NCBI RefSeq assembly: GCF_028736925.1
Contig: NZ_JAQZAT010000003.1
Coordinates: 248,001 to 312,000 of the forward strand
From: Flavivirga sp. 57AJ16
GTDB taxonomy: Bacteria; Bacteroidota; Bacteroidia; Flavobacteriales; Flavobacteriaceae
Direction of reading: 5' to 3'
Length of the DNA stretch: 64,000 nucleotides
How positions within the stretch are numbered: the stretch's first letter is position 1; the number at the start of each line of letters is the position of its first letter. This document shows, piece by piece, positions 8,123 to 18,604 of this stretch. The notes under the pieces are model-generated. The model did no database searches. It had not been told where the DNA came from and saw only the letters and a program-made list of their open reading frames with translations. Made by a program: the position numbers and the translations under genes.

Positions 8123-10315
8123 TTAAATTTTAGTTATTCTTAAGACAACACTAGTGTGATACAAACTAACACGGGGGTTAATACCTATTTTCATTAAAAA
8201 GTCTCCGCTATATATCTTTGTGTTAACTACAGGAGTTTTATTTGGATAAACATTTATTTCTTCTACTTTATAATTTTGACCTGCAGCTAAGCCTTTCATT
8301 TTTATTGGATTAAATGACCCGCTTCCATAACGATTATTAACTAAATAATTAAACATTACTGCTTCATTTCCAGTATGGTTTACATACATTAAAGAAGCCA
8401 CATCATTGTCCTCGGGACTTTGTAGCCGATATTGTGTACCATGCAAAATAGTATTCCCCAATGCTCCATAGTTTTTTATGGCACTTTGACAAAACAAAAG
8501 ATCGTTTGCATTTAATTCTTCAACAACAATATCAAAGCCCAATTTACCCATCATAGCAACATCAGTACGAAACTTTATGGGTTGTTTACCCCAATCGGTA
8601 ACATGATTTGCCGTAGCTATTGCAGGATAAAAATAAGAGTATTCCCATTGCATAAAAATACGCTCTATTGGGTCTGTGTTATCACTTGGCCAAAACTCAG
8701 TAAAATATTTTAAAGCGGCATAATCTACTCTACCACCACCACCAGAGCAAAGCATCATAGGCTTTTTAGGATATTTCGCCCGTATACGTTCTAACACTTT
8801 ATAAAGTCCCTGAACATAATCAACATAAAGATGCGACTGATTTTCACCTAAATATTTTGAATACGCGTTATAAATCACTGCATTACAATCCCATTTAATA
8901 TAGGCTAATTCAGGGTTTTCTGTAAAAAGTTGATCCACTACGTCAAAAACAAAATCTTGAACATTTGGATTGGATAAATCTAAAACCAATTGATTTCTAA
9001 AATAGTGTTCTTTCCTACCTAGTTGTTTAATAACCCAATCTGGGTGCTTTTTATAAAGATTACTTTCAGGGCTAACCATTTCTGGCTCTATCCAAATGCC
9101 AAACCCTACGTTGTTCTTTTTGGCAGTTTTTACCAATGTACCAATCCCATTGGGGAGCTTCTTCTTATTTACTTCCCAATCACCTAATGCAGCATTATCG
9201 CTATTTCTTGGATATTCATTACCAAACCACCCATCATCAAGTAAAAAGAGATCCACGCCTAGTTTTTTACTGTCTACAATTAATTGCTTTAGTTTGGATT
9301 CATCAAAATCAAAATAAGTCGCTTCCCAGTTATTAAGTAATGTATAACGAGGTCCTTTTCCATCTAATATTTTATATTGACGTGCCCAATCATGTAAATT
9401 TCTACTAGCAAGTCCTTTGCCCTTTGATGAGAAAGTATACCAAAACTTTGGAGTCGTAAACGTTTTATTTTTTTGCAATTTATAATTCGAAGCAGCATTA
9501 TTAATTCCTGAGATAATTCTTAAATTATTTAATGGATCTAATTCTAAATCAGTACGAAAATTACCTGACCATTCAAGACCAGCAAACAATACTTCCCCTT
9601 CATCTTCTGTGGCCGGTTTTTCTAAAGACACCATGAAAACTGAAGGTTGAAACAAATTAGCTCTAGCTCCTAATTTAGAATCTAAAACTTTAATGCCATG
9701 CGTTAGTTTTGTTTCTTCTGAACGCATCTCTTTAGCCCAATCTCCATGATAATGATTCAACCAAAACGCTTTATGACCTTGTAGATATAAATTTGCAGAA
9801 GCATATTTATTTAAAATGACAGAACCTTTTTCTGAATGTTTAATAGTAGACCATTGTTCAATAACATCATTTTCAAAATAAGCAAGAAAAAACAAATGTA
9901 CTTCAAAAGGATATACTGGGTCTTTTAACAAAATATCCGTTTGAGTGATTCCTTTACTTATTTCGGTCGTGCTTTTGCTAACAAAAAGTAAATCCAATGA
10001 GGTATTACCATCAGCATGTGTTACTGTAATTGCGGGTTCTAACAAATTCTTTGATCCCGAAGACGTATACGTTGCATTATAAATACCTGTATAATCTGTT
10101 CCTTGATTATATTCATTTGAAATCAATGTATAATCTTGCTCACTATTAAGATTATTTCCATAATAAATGGTACTTAACTCTTTACTTGAATTCACATGTA
10201 AAGCTAACGTGTTACTTTTCGTGTTAATTAGAATATGTTGCTGCGCAACTATTGGTGTAACATATGTAATAAAAAACAGAATTACTATTATAACAAATTG
10301 TCGATTTTTCTTCAT
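8123..10315 (-). CDS. GH36 alpha-galactosidase, secreted
   Basis: About 730 residues from the ATG at 10315, which gives a clean signal peptide (FVIIVILFFITYVTPIVAQ); a longer frame from 10372 has a polar leader and is less likely. Family marks in order are NNWEATYFDF, LFLLDDGWFG, FGIWIEPEMVSP, YIKWDCN (Asp476, nucleophile), MLCSGGGGR and WPSDNTDP (Asp545, acid/base). This is the classic retaining alpha-galactosidase layout of beta-supersandwich, barrel and C-terminal sheet. No sorting tail is seen, so it is probably periplasmic. It lies directly downstream of the first SusD gene in the same leftward run. Confidence 0.93.
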   Translation of the reverse strand: MKKNRQFVIIVILFFITYVTPIVAQQHILINTKSNTLALHVNSSKELSTIYYGNNLNSEQDYTLISNEYNQGTDYTGIYNATYTSSGSKNLLEPAITVTHADGNTSLDLLFVSKSTTEISKGITQTDILLKDPVYPFEVHLFFLAYFENDVIEQWSTIKHSEKGSVILNKYASANLYLQGHKAFWLNHYHGDWAKEMRSEETKLTHGIKVLDSKLGARANLFQPSVFMVSLEKPATEDEGEVLFAGLEWSGNFRTDLELDPLNNLRIISGINNAASNYKLQKNKTFTTPKFWYTFSSKGKGLASRNLHDWARQYKILDGKGPRYTLLNNWEATYFDFDESKLKQLIVDSKKLGVDLFLLDDGWFGNEYPRNSDNAALGDWEVNKKKLPNGIGTLVKTAKKNNVGFGIWIEPEMVSPESNLYKKHPDWVIKQLGRKEHYFRNQLVLDLSNPNVQDFVFDVVDQLFTENPELAYIKWDCNAVIYNAYSKYLGENQSHLYVDYVQGLYKVLERIRAKYPKKPMMLCSGGGGRVDYAALKYFTEFWPSDNTDPIERIFMQWEYSYFYPAIATANHVTDWGKQPIKFRTDVAMMGKLGFDIVVEELNANDLLFCQSAIKNYGALGNTILHGTQYRLQSPEDNDVASLMYVNHTGNEAVMFNYLVNNRYGSGSFNPIKMKGLAAGQNYKVEEINVYPNKTPVVNTKIYSGDFLMKIGINPRVSLYHTSVVLRITKI

Positions 10316-10521
10316 ATTCAATTTTTTCCTTTTATTTATGTTAGTGCCTTGAAAAAACATATTAATTTTCATTATAATTTATATGTATAATAAGTACACG
10401 TTTTTTTAATTTTATCAAAAATCTTAAAACTAACATGATTAAAATGTTGCTTTGAGAAAGCTATTTTACTCAAAGCAACAGCAACTAAACTCACAACTAA
10501 CTAAGTGTGAAAAAACTATTT

Positions 10522-12051
10522 TTAATAGCCTTCATTTTGATCCGTTTCATCTATATCAAGATTTAAGACAATTTCAGTTTCTGGTATTGGATATCTGTTA
10601 TGGAAATTTGCGATCGTTCCGCCTTCATTTGCCCATGGGTTATGAGCACTTACTAAATCAACTAATTTCCCAGTTCGAATAAGATCCATTCTTCTCCAGC
10701 CTTCAAATGCTAATTCTCGCATACGCTCATCCATAATATTTGTTCTAAAATCTGATTGTGACAAGCCACTCCAAGCCATTCCAGGTGGTAAAGTACCACC
10801 AAAACCTCTGGCTCTAACCTGGTTTACATAATCTTCAGCCTCGGCTGTATTACCTAGTTCATTTAGACATTCAGCATAGCATAGTAAAACATCTGCATAC
10901 CTTAAATATGGCTTATTTTTACCCGAGTACCAAAATGATAAGGCACCTTGAGTTCTTAAATCTTCATATTTTTTAATATGTGGATCTAGTTCATCGCCTC
11001 CTACTCCAGCAGGTATTGGTGGAACTGTTCCTTGATATGTAAAGTCATAGCGAATACTGGCATTTTTACGCAAATCGCCTGGTTCCCATATACCCCCATT
11101 AGCCTTATCTTCATAGCAATATTCTGTTGGCAAAAGTAAATCATAGCCGCCAAAGTAAGCGTATTGATCCCTGTTAGCTACGGCTCTCGAACCTGTTTGC
11201 CATTGTATTTGGTTATTGTCTGGCCAAACATTATTAAATTGGAATTCATAAATAGATTCTTGTGAATTTGGACTAAAAGGAGAAAATAAACTAGCATAAG
11301 ATGGTACAAGATTGTAAGCACCAGAATTTATTAACTTTTCAAACCAACTTTTTGAAAGTTCGTAATTGCGAAAAGTAGAAGCCTCTGGCGCAGACAAATA
11401 GACTTTTCCTAGCATGGCTTGCGCTAATCCTTTAGTTGGTAATGCCGGATTATCCTGTGTCGCAGGAAGATTAGCCTCTGCAACTGTTAAATCGTTAATT
11501 ATATAGGTAAACACATCTTCAAGAGGTTGACGCCCACCTCCCAATTCAGCTACTCGACCATAATCAATAATTTGAATTTCGCCCCAGTACATGGCAAGTT
11601 CAAACATCATGACTGCTCTAACAAAGCTAGCTTGACCTAATAAATTAGATTTACGCGCTTCATCTTCTTCTTCATTAAGATTTAGGAAATAAATTGCTTG
11701 TGCCATCGGTCCAATAACTTTCACACGTGAATCCCATTGTGTGCTAACAACACTGTTTTCTGCAGATAAGAAACCGTTATAGTAATCAAAACTAGCTTGT
11801 TCTGCATTAGTAGTTACTTGATATGCTCCTTGTTTTGATTCGTCTGTACCAAGCTGTACAATTAGACCTCCTCTGTCTTTTTGAAGATTTCTCCATGAAG
11901 TTAAACTTCCTAAAACCAAAGGTTCCATTTTATCAAGAGAACCAAATATTTGTTCGTCTGTTAATGCCGTTTCTGGATCTATTTCTAAAAAATCAGAACA
12001 AGAAACAAACAATAGTACTGATGCCACTATAGCTAAAAATTTTGTCTTCAT
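10522..12051 (-). CDS. SusD/RagB-family outer-membrane glycan-binding lipoprotein (pair 1)
   Basis: 509 residues with lipoprotein signal LLFVSCSDFLEIDP, whose Cys is followed by the usual SusD start. Helical TPR-like segments and the conserved C-terminal pattern (KPYLRYADVLLCYAECLNELGN, VRARG, ERMRELAFEGWRRMDLIRTGKL) are present. It caps the SusC transporter encoded 32 bases upstream and captures oligosaccharide at the cell surface. Its position beside GH36 and GH97 enzymes suggests a galactose-containing ligand. The family is certain; the ligand is inferred. Confidence 0.95.
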   Translation of the reverse strand: MKTKFLAIVASVLLFVSCSDFLEIDPETALTDEQIFGSLDKMEPLVLGSLTSWRNLQKDRGGLIVQLGTDESKQGAYQVTTNAEQASFDYYNGFLSAENSVVSTQWDSRVKVIGPMAQAIYFLNLNEEEDEARKSNLLGQASFVRAVMMFELAMYWGEIQIIDYGRVAELGGGRQPLEDVFTYIINDLTVAEANLPATQDNPALPTKGLAQAMLGKVYLSAPEASTFRNYELSKSWFEKLINSGAYNLVPSYASLFSPFSPNSQESIYEFQFNNVWPDNNQIQWQTGSRAVANRDQYAYFGGYDLLLPTEYCYEDKANGGIWEPGDLRKNASIRYDFTYQGTVPPIPAGVGGDELDPHIKKYEDLRTQGALSFWYSGKNKPYLRYADVLLCYAECLNELGNTAEAEDYVNQVRARGFGGTLPPGMAWSGLSQSDFRTNIMDERMRELAFEGWRRMDLIRTGKLVDLVSAHNPWANEGGTIANFHNRYPIPETEIVLNLDIDETDQNEGY

Positions 12052-12083
12052 AATAATATTTTTATATTTTATTTATACTTTTC

Positions 12084-15000
12084 TTACAAGGAAATTTGGG
12101 TTCCAAATACAAACATTCTTGAATTAGGATAATTATCGCCACCTTCTGGGTCATATCCTTTATATTTAGTTATAGTAAATAAATTAGAACCCGTTACGTA
12201 TACGCGACATTTCTTTAGATTCAATTTTTCAGTAATTGTATTGGGAAGACTATAAGAGAGTGTCAATGCGTTCAATCGTAGAAACGATGCATTTTGTATG
12301 GCTTTATCCGTTTGAAACATACTAAATCGTCCACCTCCATTGAAAGCTCTTGGAATATCTGTATCTGTATTAGTTGGCGTCCAGCGGTTTAGCAAATCAA
12401 TATGGGCAGCTCCCAAACCATTGGAATTTACAAAACTTTCATAAATACCACTTATTTTTTTACCTCCTATGGAGTAGGCAAACACAGTATTAAGGCTAAA
12501 CCCTTTATAATTAAAATTAGAACTAAACCCACCATACAGATCGGGATCTGTTTTACCAACTACATATCTATCATCTGGACTAATTCTACCATCTCCATTA
12601 CGATCCACTGGTAAAATATCACCAGGCATAACTGTTCTACCACCTAAATCTAAGGTATTAACATAATCCATATCCGATTCTTGTGCGATTTTGTTAAACT
12701 CATAAACGTAAATAGAATTAATGGACTCACCAACAAACAGGTTACCAGTTCTTTGTATTTCAGCTCCTGTAGACCCTCCCAGGTTTGGTAAAAAAGGAAC
12801 TCCATCAAAAAGTTTGGTTACTTTATTTACAGCAGAGGATATATTTGCTGTCACCCCCCATGAAAAATCTTTATTATCCAGAACTTTTACATTGGTAGTA
12901 ATTTCAATACCTTTATTAGTCGTTTCACCAACGTTAAATATTTGTTGAGTATACCCAAAACCTATAGCTGGGGATAGAGCTTTTTCTATAAGTAAATCGG
13001 AATTTACTATATCAAAATAGTCAACACTTAATCCTAACTTACTATTGAATAAAGACATATCAACACCAACATTGAATTGTTTTTGCTTTTCCCAACGCAA
13101 ATTGGGGTTTGTAAAATATCCATAAGGTTGATATGTCGTTTCTCCGTTCGAAACAGATGGGCGATACAATGACAAATTTCCAAAACTCGGAATATTTTGG
13201 TTACCAACCAATCCATAACCCACACGAAGTTTCAACTGATTTATGTTGGAGGCATCTTTTAGGAAATTCTCTCTAGCAATATCCCAGCTTACTGATAATG
13301 AAGGAAAAGCACCCCATCTATTCTTTGGAGGAAACTTCGAAGATGCATCAAAACGCGTGGTTGCTGTAATGGCATATTTTCTATCGTAGGTATAAACCAC
13401 TCTACCCAGAAACGATACCAGTGAGTTATCATTAAAACCAGAACCAAGATAATTATTTGCCTCTTGCTCTGCAGCTTGAAGATAATGATAGGTTAAATCA
13501 TCAGATTCAAAACCTACACCATAAACATCCGTATTGTTATTACTGCTTTTAGATACTGTAAACCCTCCTAAAACATTTATATCATGCTTATCACTGATTA
13601 ATGTTCTATAATTAATGGTATTATCCCATTGGTAATTAAATGCTGCGTATCGGTAGTGATGTGCTTGACCATCCTTTGAATTTCTTATAGATTGCCCTGT
13701 TGTAGACGGTATATATTCGAAATTTGCTTGGTCTATGACATCTACAGATAATGTAGTTCTTAAATTTAAACCATCCATCGGCTTAATATTTATAAAATTA
13801 CTACTCGTCAAATGGTTTTTAGTACTGGTATTATCAATTGTTAAACTCAAAATTGGGTTATAATGATCCTGATTCTCAATATCTGCATATTTTAAATAGG
13901 GATCTTCACCATTTATTGCTAAAAATGGATTGGCATTAAGCGCATTTCTAAAAGCACTACCTTCAATATAGGTTGTGGTATTTCTTGAAAAGGTCGTATT
14001 GGTACCTACCTGAAGCCATGGTTTAACATCCCGCGTTAAATTAATTTTCGCATTATACCTTTTAAAAGAAGAATTTTTTAATAACCCCTTTTGGTCTGCG
14101 TAGTTAAAACTTATAAAGTAAGTACCTTTATCTCCTCCTCCAGAAAAACTCAAATTGTGATTACTTTGAATTCCTGTACGGGTAACTTGATCTAGCCAAT
14201 TATAACTTTCGCCATTTCTATAAGCATCCAATTCATATTGTGCAAACACATCTGAACCATCTGATGTTATTTGAGTAATATAAGCATTTCTATCTGCTCC
14301 TGGGTTAGCCTCTATATAGGCATTGGAAAAGGCATCCACTCTCAGGTCAAATAATTGGTTGGCATTCATTAGAGGAATAGAATTACTGAATTCAGAAACA
14401 CCTAGCCATGAACCATACTCTATAGTATCAGAACCTGTTCTTGAACCCTTTTTAGTCGTTATAACTATAACACCGTTAGACGCTTTAGACCCATATATGG
14501 CAGTAGCCGATGCATCTTTTAAAACATCTACACTGGCAACATCATTAGGGTTTATAGCTTCAAAAGCATTCTCCATAACCAACCCATCTACAACAAATAT
14601 TGGATTATTTCCAAATTTCATTGAGTTATTACCCCTTATTTGTATAGAAGGCGTTGCTCCAGGGTATGCACTTTGCTGAATATAAACCCCTGAAAGGCGT
14701 CCTTGTAAAGACTGTATGACATTTGAAGAAGGGGTTTCAGTCAGCTCACCACCAGAAATATTGCCTACGGCTCCTGTTAAATCATTCCTTTTCACAACAG
14801 CACCAACTACAACAATTTCATCCAGTACGTTCAAGTCCGTTTGTAAACTGACATTTATTGTTGTTTGTGAACCTACCGTAATGGTTTGTGTAATAAAACC
14901 AATATAGCTGAATTCCAGTAATGAGTTAGCTGAAACATTGTCTAAGGTATAACCACCATCAAAATCTGTGACCACTCCTCTTTGTGTGCCTTTAATTATG

Positions 15001-15125
15001 ATACTGACTCCTGGCAGCGGTAAATTTTGATCATCAGTAACACTTCCTGTAATGGTTTGAGAGTATGCTTCTCCCAGATACATGATAGCAATTAACAAGC
15101 ACAAATAGCTTATTCTTTTTTTCAT
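12084..15125 (-). CDS. SusC-family TonB-dependent oligosaccharide transporter (pair 1)
   Basis: 1013 residues with signal peptide. A carboxypeptidase-D-like regulatory domain (about 25-105: ITGSVTDDQNLPLPGVSI) is followed by a plug domain with TonB box region (LDEIVVVG), IQIRGN and the ASATAIYGSKASNGVIVITTKKG block, then a 22-strand-type barrel ending FGTQISL. It imports oligosaccharide energised by TonB. Unlike the second SusC it lacks an STN domain, so it is not expected to signal to a FecR; that agrees with the AraC regulator in this half of the locus. A GGGTTAACCC palindrome lies 59 bases upstream of its start. Confidence 0.96.
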   Translation of the reverse strand: MKKRISYLCLLIAIMYLGEAYSQTITGSVTDDQNLPLPGVSIIIKGTQRGVVTDFDGGYTLDNVSANSLLEFSYIGFITQTITVGSQTTINVSLQTDLNVLDEIVVVGAVVKRNDLTGAVGNISGGELTETPSSNVIQSLQGRLSGVYIQQSAYPGATPSIQIRGNNSMKFGNNPIFVVDGLVMENAFEAINPNDVASVDVLKDASATAIYGSKASNGVIVITTKKGSRTGSDTIEYGSWLGVSEFSNSIPLMNANQLFDLRVDAFSNAYIEANPGADRNAYITQITSDGSDVFAQYELDAYRNGESYNWLDQVTRTGIQSNHNLSFSGGGDKGTYFISFNYADQKGLLKNSSFKRYNAKINLTRDVKPWLQVGTNTTFSRNTTTYIEGSAFRNALNANPFLAINGEDPYLKYADIENQDHYNPILSLTIDNTSTKNHLTSSNFINIKPMDGLNLRTTLSVDVIDQANFEYIPSTTGQSIRNSKDGQAHHYRYAAFNYQWDNTINYRTLISDKHDINVLGGFTVSKSSNNNTDVYGVGFESDDLTYHYLQAAEQEANNYLGSGFNDNSLVSFLGRVVYTYDRKYAITATTRFDASSKFPPKNRWGAFPSLSVSWDIARENFLKDASNINQLKLRVGYGLVGNQNIPSFGNLSLYRPSVSNGETTYQPYGYFTNPNLRWEKQKQFNVGVDMSLFNSKLGLSVDYFDIVNSDLLIEKALSPAIGFGYTQQIFNVGETTNKGIEITTNVKVLDNKDFSWGVTANISSAVNKVTKLFDGVPFLPNLGGSTGAEIQRTGNLFVGESINSIYVYEFNKIAQESDMDYVNTLDLGGRTVMPGDILPVDRNGDGRISPDDRYVVGKTDPDLYGGFSSNFNYKGFSLNTVFAYSIGGKKISGIYESFVNSNGLGAAHIDLLNRWTPTNTDTDIPRAFNGGGRFSMFQTDKAIQNASFLRLNALTLSYSLPNTITEKLNLKKCRVYVTGSNLFTITKYKGYDPEGGDNYPNSRMFVFGTQISL

Positions 15126-15183
15126 AATTTTAGTTTTATGTTATTAATATTTAGATAGTTTTTAGTTTGATTTTAGTTAAAAT

Positions 15184-15193
15184 GGGTTAACCC
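15184..15193. promoter_or_regulatory. GGGTTAACCC palindrome upstream of susC pair 1
   Basis: A perfect 10-base palindrome in the 139-base gap between the DUF5107 gene and the first SusC gene. A regulator site is possible. No promoter box could be placed beside it and no second copy was noticed. Confidence 0.25.
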
Positions 15194-15264
15194 CTCATAT
15201 ATTTAGTATTTTAATCATTAACAAAAGATGTAATAATTATAAATCATTTAAAATTTATTTATTT

Positions 15265-18200
15265 TTAAACAACCTCTTTTTTATGGTCACCTTTAAGCAT
15301 TTTTAAATGCAGATTGACACCTAAATGACTCTTCTCTAGTTTAAGAACTTTGCTAAAGGCTTCTTTTGCTTCAACATGTTTGTTTAAACCCATATAGCCA
15401 AGTCCTTGCATATATAGACAATGAATGTAGTTTCGCTTATCTAAATCATCTTCCCAAATCATTAAATCGGGGAGTGAAACAGCAAAATAATCAATGATAA
15501 TAGCATCATTTTCATGACTTTTCCCATAATCTATAAGTCTTTGAAAGCGATTGTTTGCAGCGTCTTTATTCTTTAAACTCAACAGCGCAAGACCTTGATA
15601 GAAAATCTTATCTGGTTGTTGATCATTATAGAAAATAGCGGCTGCAGGCTCACTCAGGCCTTCACTGGCCAACTGATAGTGTTTTTTTGCTTCTGCTTCT
15701 AAACCTTTCTTTTTATAAGCGACACCCAACCAATAATGAATATCATTTTCTTGAGTACCATGGAGTTTTCCTTCACCAAGATTCTCAGGGTATTGACCTG
15801 CCTGAATTAAATAATCAATGGCAGTATCATATTCACCTTCTCTAATACAGTTTTTTGACATTTCAATAAGGCTATACAGATATTGTCCAGAAACTTTACC
15901 TTCACCACCTTCCCAAGGATGGAACATACGGTTTTGCAATAAGGCATATGCTTTCTTATGCTCACCCAATAAATTATATATCGTGATACGTTCCAAGTAT
16001 ACATCATCACGCTGTTCAACCAACTCTAAATGATTTTCTAAAAAATCAAGTCTAAATTCCAAGCCCTTATTAAGGCGCTTATACAACTGGTCAAGTTCCA
16101 TAAAAATTCTAGCATCCGTTGAGTCTAAGGCGAAAGCACTTTCCAAATACTCCATCGCTTTAATTTCTTCTCCTGATTTATTAAAATACCCCAAGGATAG
16201 ATTACGGTAAACTGTTGGAAAGCCATTGTCTATTTGAACAGATTTTTCCCAATTTGAAATAGCATCTTTATATTGCTTAGCCGCGTACCAGAAGTTTCCA
16301 ATATAGTAATGTGCTTTAGCATCAGAAGGGTTTAAACTTATTGCTGAATTCAATGCTTGGACCGATTCAATTTGATTGGGAAAACAATAATCCGGACTTA
16401 CAATTGAGGCTTTTTTGCTAGCTTCAGTTGCCTTGGCAATATCATTTGATTTTTGATAAAACCATCCCAGATAATACCATGCCATTGGATAGTTGGCATT
16501 GATCTCTATACCTAAATTGATTAATTCAATGGCTTCTTTGTAAAAACCAGCACTTGCATAATCTAACGCATACTCTATATAATTGTGGATATTGCCTCTT
16601 AAGAGACATTTCATGTTGTCCAAATCTGCAAGATTGTTACTGATTAAATACTTCTCATAAAGCACTCCGAAATTAAAATGGTCTTCCATTTGGTATTCCT
16701 CATTAAGTTCTAATGCTTTTTCATTTTCACCAAGCTTTCTTAATATGCCTAGCTGCAGGTGAAGCGCCCTATGGTCTTGAGTATTTTTTGAAATGGATTT
16801 TTTTATATGAGTCAAGGCTTCATTATAGTTTCCTTTTAATGCATCCAATTGAGCTATATGTAAATAGGCTTGATTTTGCCATGCAGCATTCCAAGCCGAT
16901 TTGTAGAAGGCAGTATAAGCTTTTTCATTTTTACCCTGATACTTAAGGCATAGACCTAGATTAAAATAGGGCTCTCCATCATACGGGTTAGGGTTCCTTT
17001 TGGTTAAAGTCTTAATAGCTGTTCTGAAATAGTTCTCTGCTTTAGAAAATTTTGCTCTTCGCATTAACCAAAGTCCTAAAGCATTGTTACAACGAATATC
17101 ATTAGGATCTCTTCTTAATGCTTCTTCATAATATGGAATCGGACTATAAGTAGCGTGGCGGTATTGTTCCAAATGTTGACCCGTGAGGAACAACTGCTCA
17201 TTATGCTTAATATCTTCTGGTGCCAAAGCTGGTTGTGCCGGGTCTGGGATATCACTTTCATTATCTCCTTCATACTCCCAATCTACTAACACGTTATCAT
17301 CGGCATCAAAAACATATATAGATAGGTTCTCTAATGTTTCATTGTTGAAATCAATTACTTTTTCATAAGAATTCTTTGGTGAGGCATTTATTTCATCTTG
17401 AATTAAAGCAGTATTTCCATCTTTAACCACAATTTTCATTTTAGGATAAGTTCCTGTTGTGTAAACCTTGGCTATCAGTTTATTATCTATTTTCTCTAAA
17501 TTGACCATAGCATTTTTTGTCGCATTTTTAACGACACCAAGATCTCTGTAAGGCATAAAATACTGTACAAAATCTTTTTGTTCACCAGGCATTAACCATG
17601 TAAAATCAGGTTGATTGTCTGTATAAACCCCACACATTAATTCAATATATGGACCATCTTCATCTGTTAAATTCCGATCCCATGCCACACCAAAATCCCC
17701 ATGCCCCCATGTCCATTGTTTTTTACCTGGAGACACATGGTGATTGGCTACATGTAGCAACCCTCCTTTTGTATCATTTTCATAGCCTCCAACAAAATCA
17801 TATTTAGAAGTTATAGCCATATATGATGTTGGCACTGGAATATTTTTATATTTGGAAATATCAGTACCTGGCGAATAATCAATTTTATAGTAAGTTCCTT
17901 TTGCAATAGGAAAAGACGACACATCCCGCTTACCATGGTCAAAAACGGCATTGACATCAGGCGGAAAAACTGATTGATAATCATCATTCACCTTTACTGC
18001 CGGATTTGCCCACCATAAAAACGTTTGCGGAAATGGCGTACGATTATACAGTTTGGCCTTTATCTCTAAATATGCTTTATCTGGATGTAGTGTAAAACCG
18101 GCCATTCCTTTAGTACGGAACATGCGTTCCAATTCACTACACCAAATAGTGGCACTGCCATCTGCATGTTCTTCAATTGTAAAATCAACTGGATCAAATG

Positions 18201-18579
18201 TTGTTGGCCTATGGTGTTGTGGCCAGTTAAATTCAATGCCTCCTGATATCCATGGACCGGTCAAACCAACTAATGCTGGTTTTACTACTTGATTATAATA
18301 TACAAAATGGCGCTCTTTTATTTTATCATAAGCCATATGCACACGACCACCTAATTCTGGCAAAATCATTATTTTAATGAAATCATTTTCCAAAAAAACT
18401 GCTTGATATTCTTTATCTGTCTTTTCATTTGCTATTTTTTCAATAACTGGATAAGGATAAACCGAACCACTACTACCCTGATAAACTCTTTTTTCAATGA
18501 ATACAGGATTTTTTTCTGGTTTGCCAACTTCATATGTAGGTAAGATTATTTTTTCTTTCCAAACATTTACTTTTTGCAT
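15265..18579 (-). CDS. Cytoplasmic DUF5107-TPR protein, candidate sugar-active enzyme
   Basis: 1104 residues without a signal peptide. The N-terminal ~400 residues form a beta-rich DUF5107-type region related in general form to galactose-mutarotase folds (MILPELGGRVHMAYDK, GGIEFNWPQHHRPT, LWWANPAVKVNDDYQSVFP, TWGHGDFGVAWDRNL), with many aromatic and His residues as in a sugar pocket. From about residue 460 on there is a long array of TPR repeats. The gene starts 25 bases after the sugar porter gene and precedes the SusC gene, so it is part of the same run. This suggests that it handles sugars after uptake. No catalytic activity is known to me for this architecture; hydrolase, epimerase or sensor roles are all open. 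Confidence 0.75.
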   Translation of the reverse strand: MQKVNVWKEKIILPTYEVGKPEKNPVFIEKRVYQGSSGSVYPYPVIEKIANEKTDKEYQAVFLENDFIKIMILPELGGRVHMAYDKIKERHFVYYNQVVKPALVGLTGPWISGGIEFNWPQHHRPTTFDPVDFTIEEHADGSATIWCSELERMFRTKGMAGFTLHPDKAYLEIKAKLYNRTPFPQTFLWWANPAVKVNDDYQSVFPPDVNAVFDHGKRDVSSFPIAKGTYYKIDYSPGTDISKYKNIPVPTSYMAITSKYDFVGGYENDTKGGLLHVANHHVSPGKKQWTWGHGDFGVAWDRNLTDEDGPYIELMCGVYTDNQPDFTWLMPGEQKDFVQYFMPYRDLGVVKNATKNAMVNLEKIDNKLIAKVYTTGTYPKMKIVVKDGNTALIQDEINASPKNSYEKVIDFNNETLENLSIYVFDADDNVLVDWEYEGDNESDIPDPAQPALAPEDIKHNEQLFLTGQHLEQYRHATYSPIPYYEEALRRDPNDIRCNNALGLWLMRRAKFSKAENYFRTAIKTLTKRNPNPYDGEPYFNLGLCLKYQGKNEKAYTAFYKSAWNAAWQNQAYLHIAQLDALKGNYNEALTHIKKSISKNTQDHRALHLQLGILRKLGENEKALELNEEYQMEDHFNFGVLYEKYLISNNLADLDNMKCLLRGNIHNYIEYALDYASAGFYKEAIELINLGIEINANYPMAWYYLGWFYQKSNDIAKATEASKKASIVSPDYCFPNQIESVQALNSAISLNPSDAKAHYYIGNFWYAAKQYKDAISNWEKSVQIDNGFPTVYRNLSLGYFNKSGEEIKAMEYLESAFALDSTDARIFMELDQLYKRLNKGLEFRLDFLENHLELVEQRDDVYLERITIYNLLGEHKKAYALLQNRMFHPWEGGEGKVSGQYLYSLIEMSKNCIREGEYDTAIDYLIQAGQYPENLGEGKLHGTQENDIHYWLGVAYKKKGLEAEAKKHYQLASEGLSEPAAAIFYNDQQPDKIFYQGLALLSLKNKDAANNRFQRLIDYGKSHENDAIIIDYFAVSLPDLMIWEDDLDKRNYIHCLYMQGLGYMGLNKHVEAKEAFSKVLKLEKSHLGVNLHLKMLKGDHKKEVV

Positions 18580-18604
18580 ATTTATATGATTAATTATATT
18601 AATG

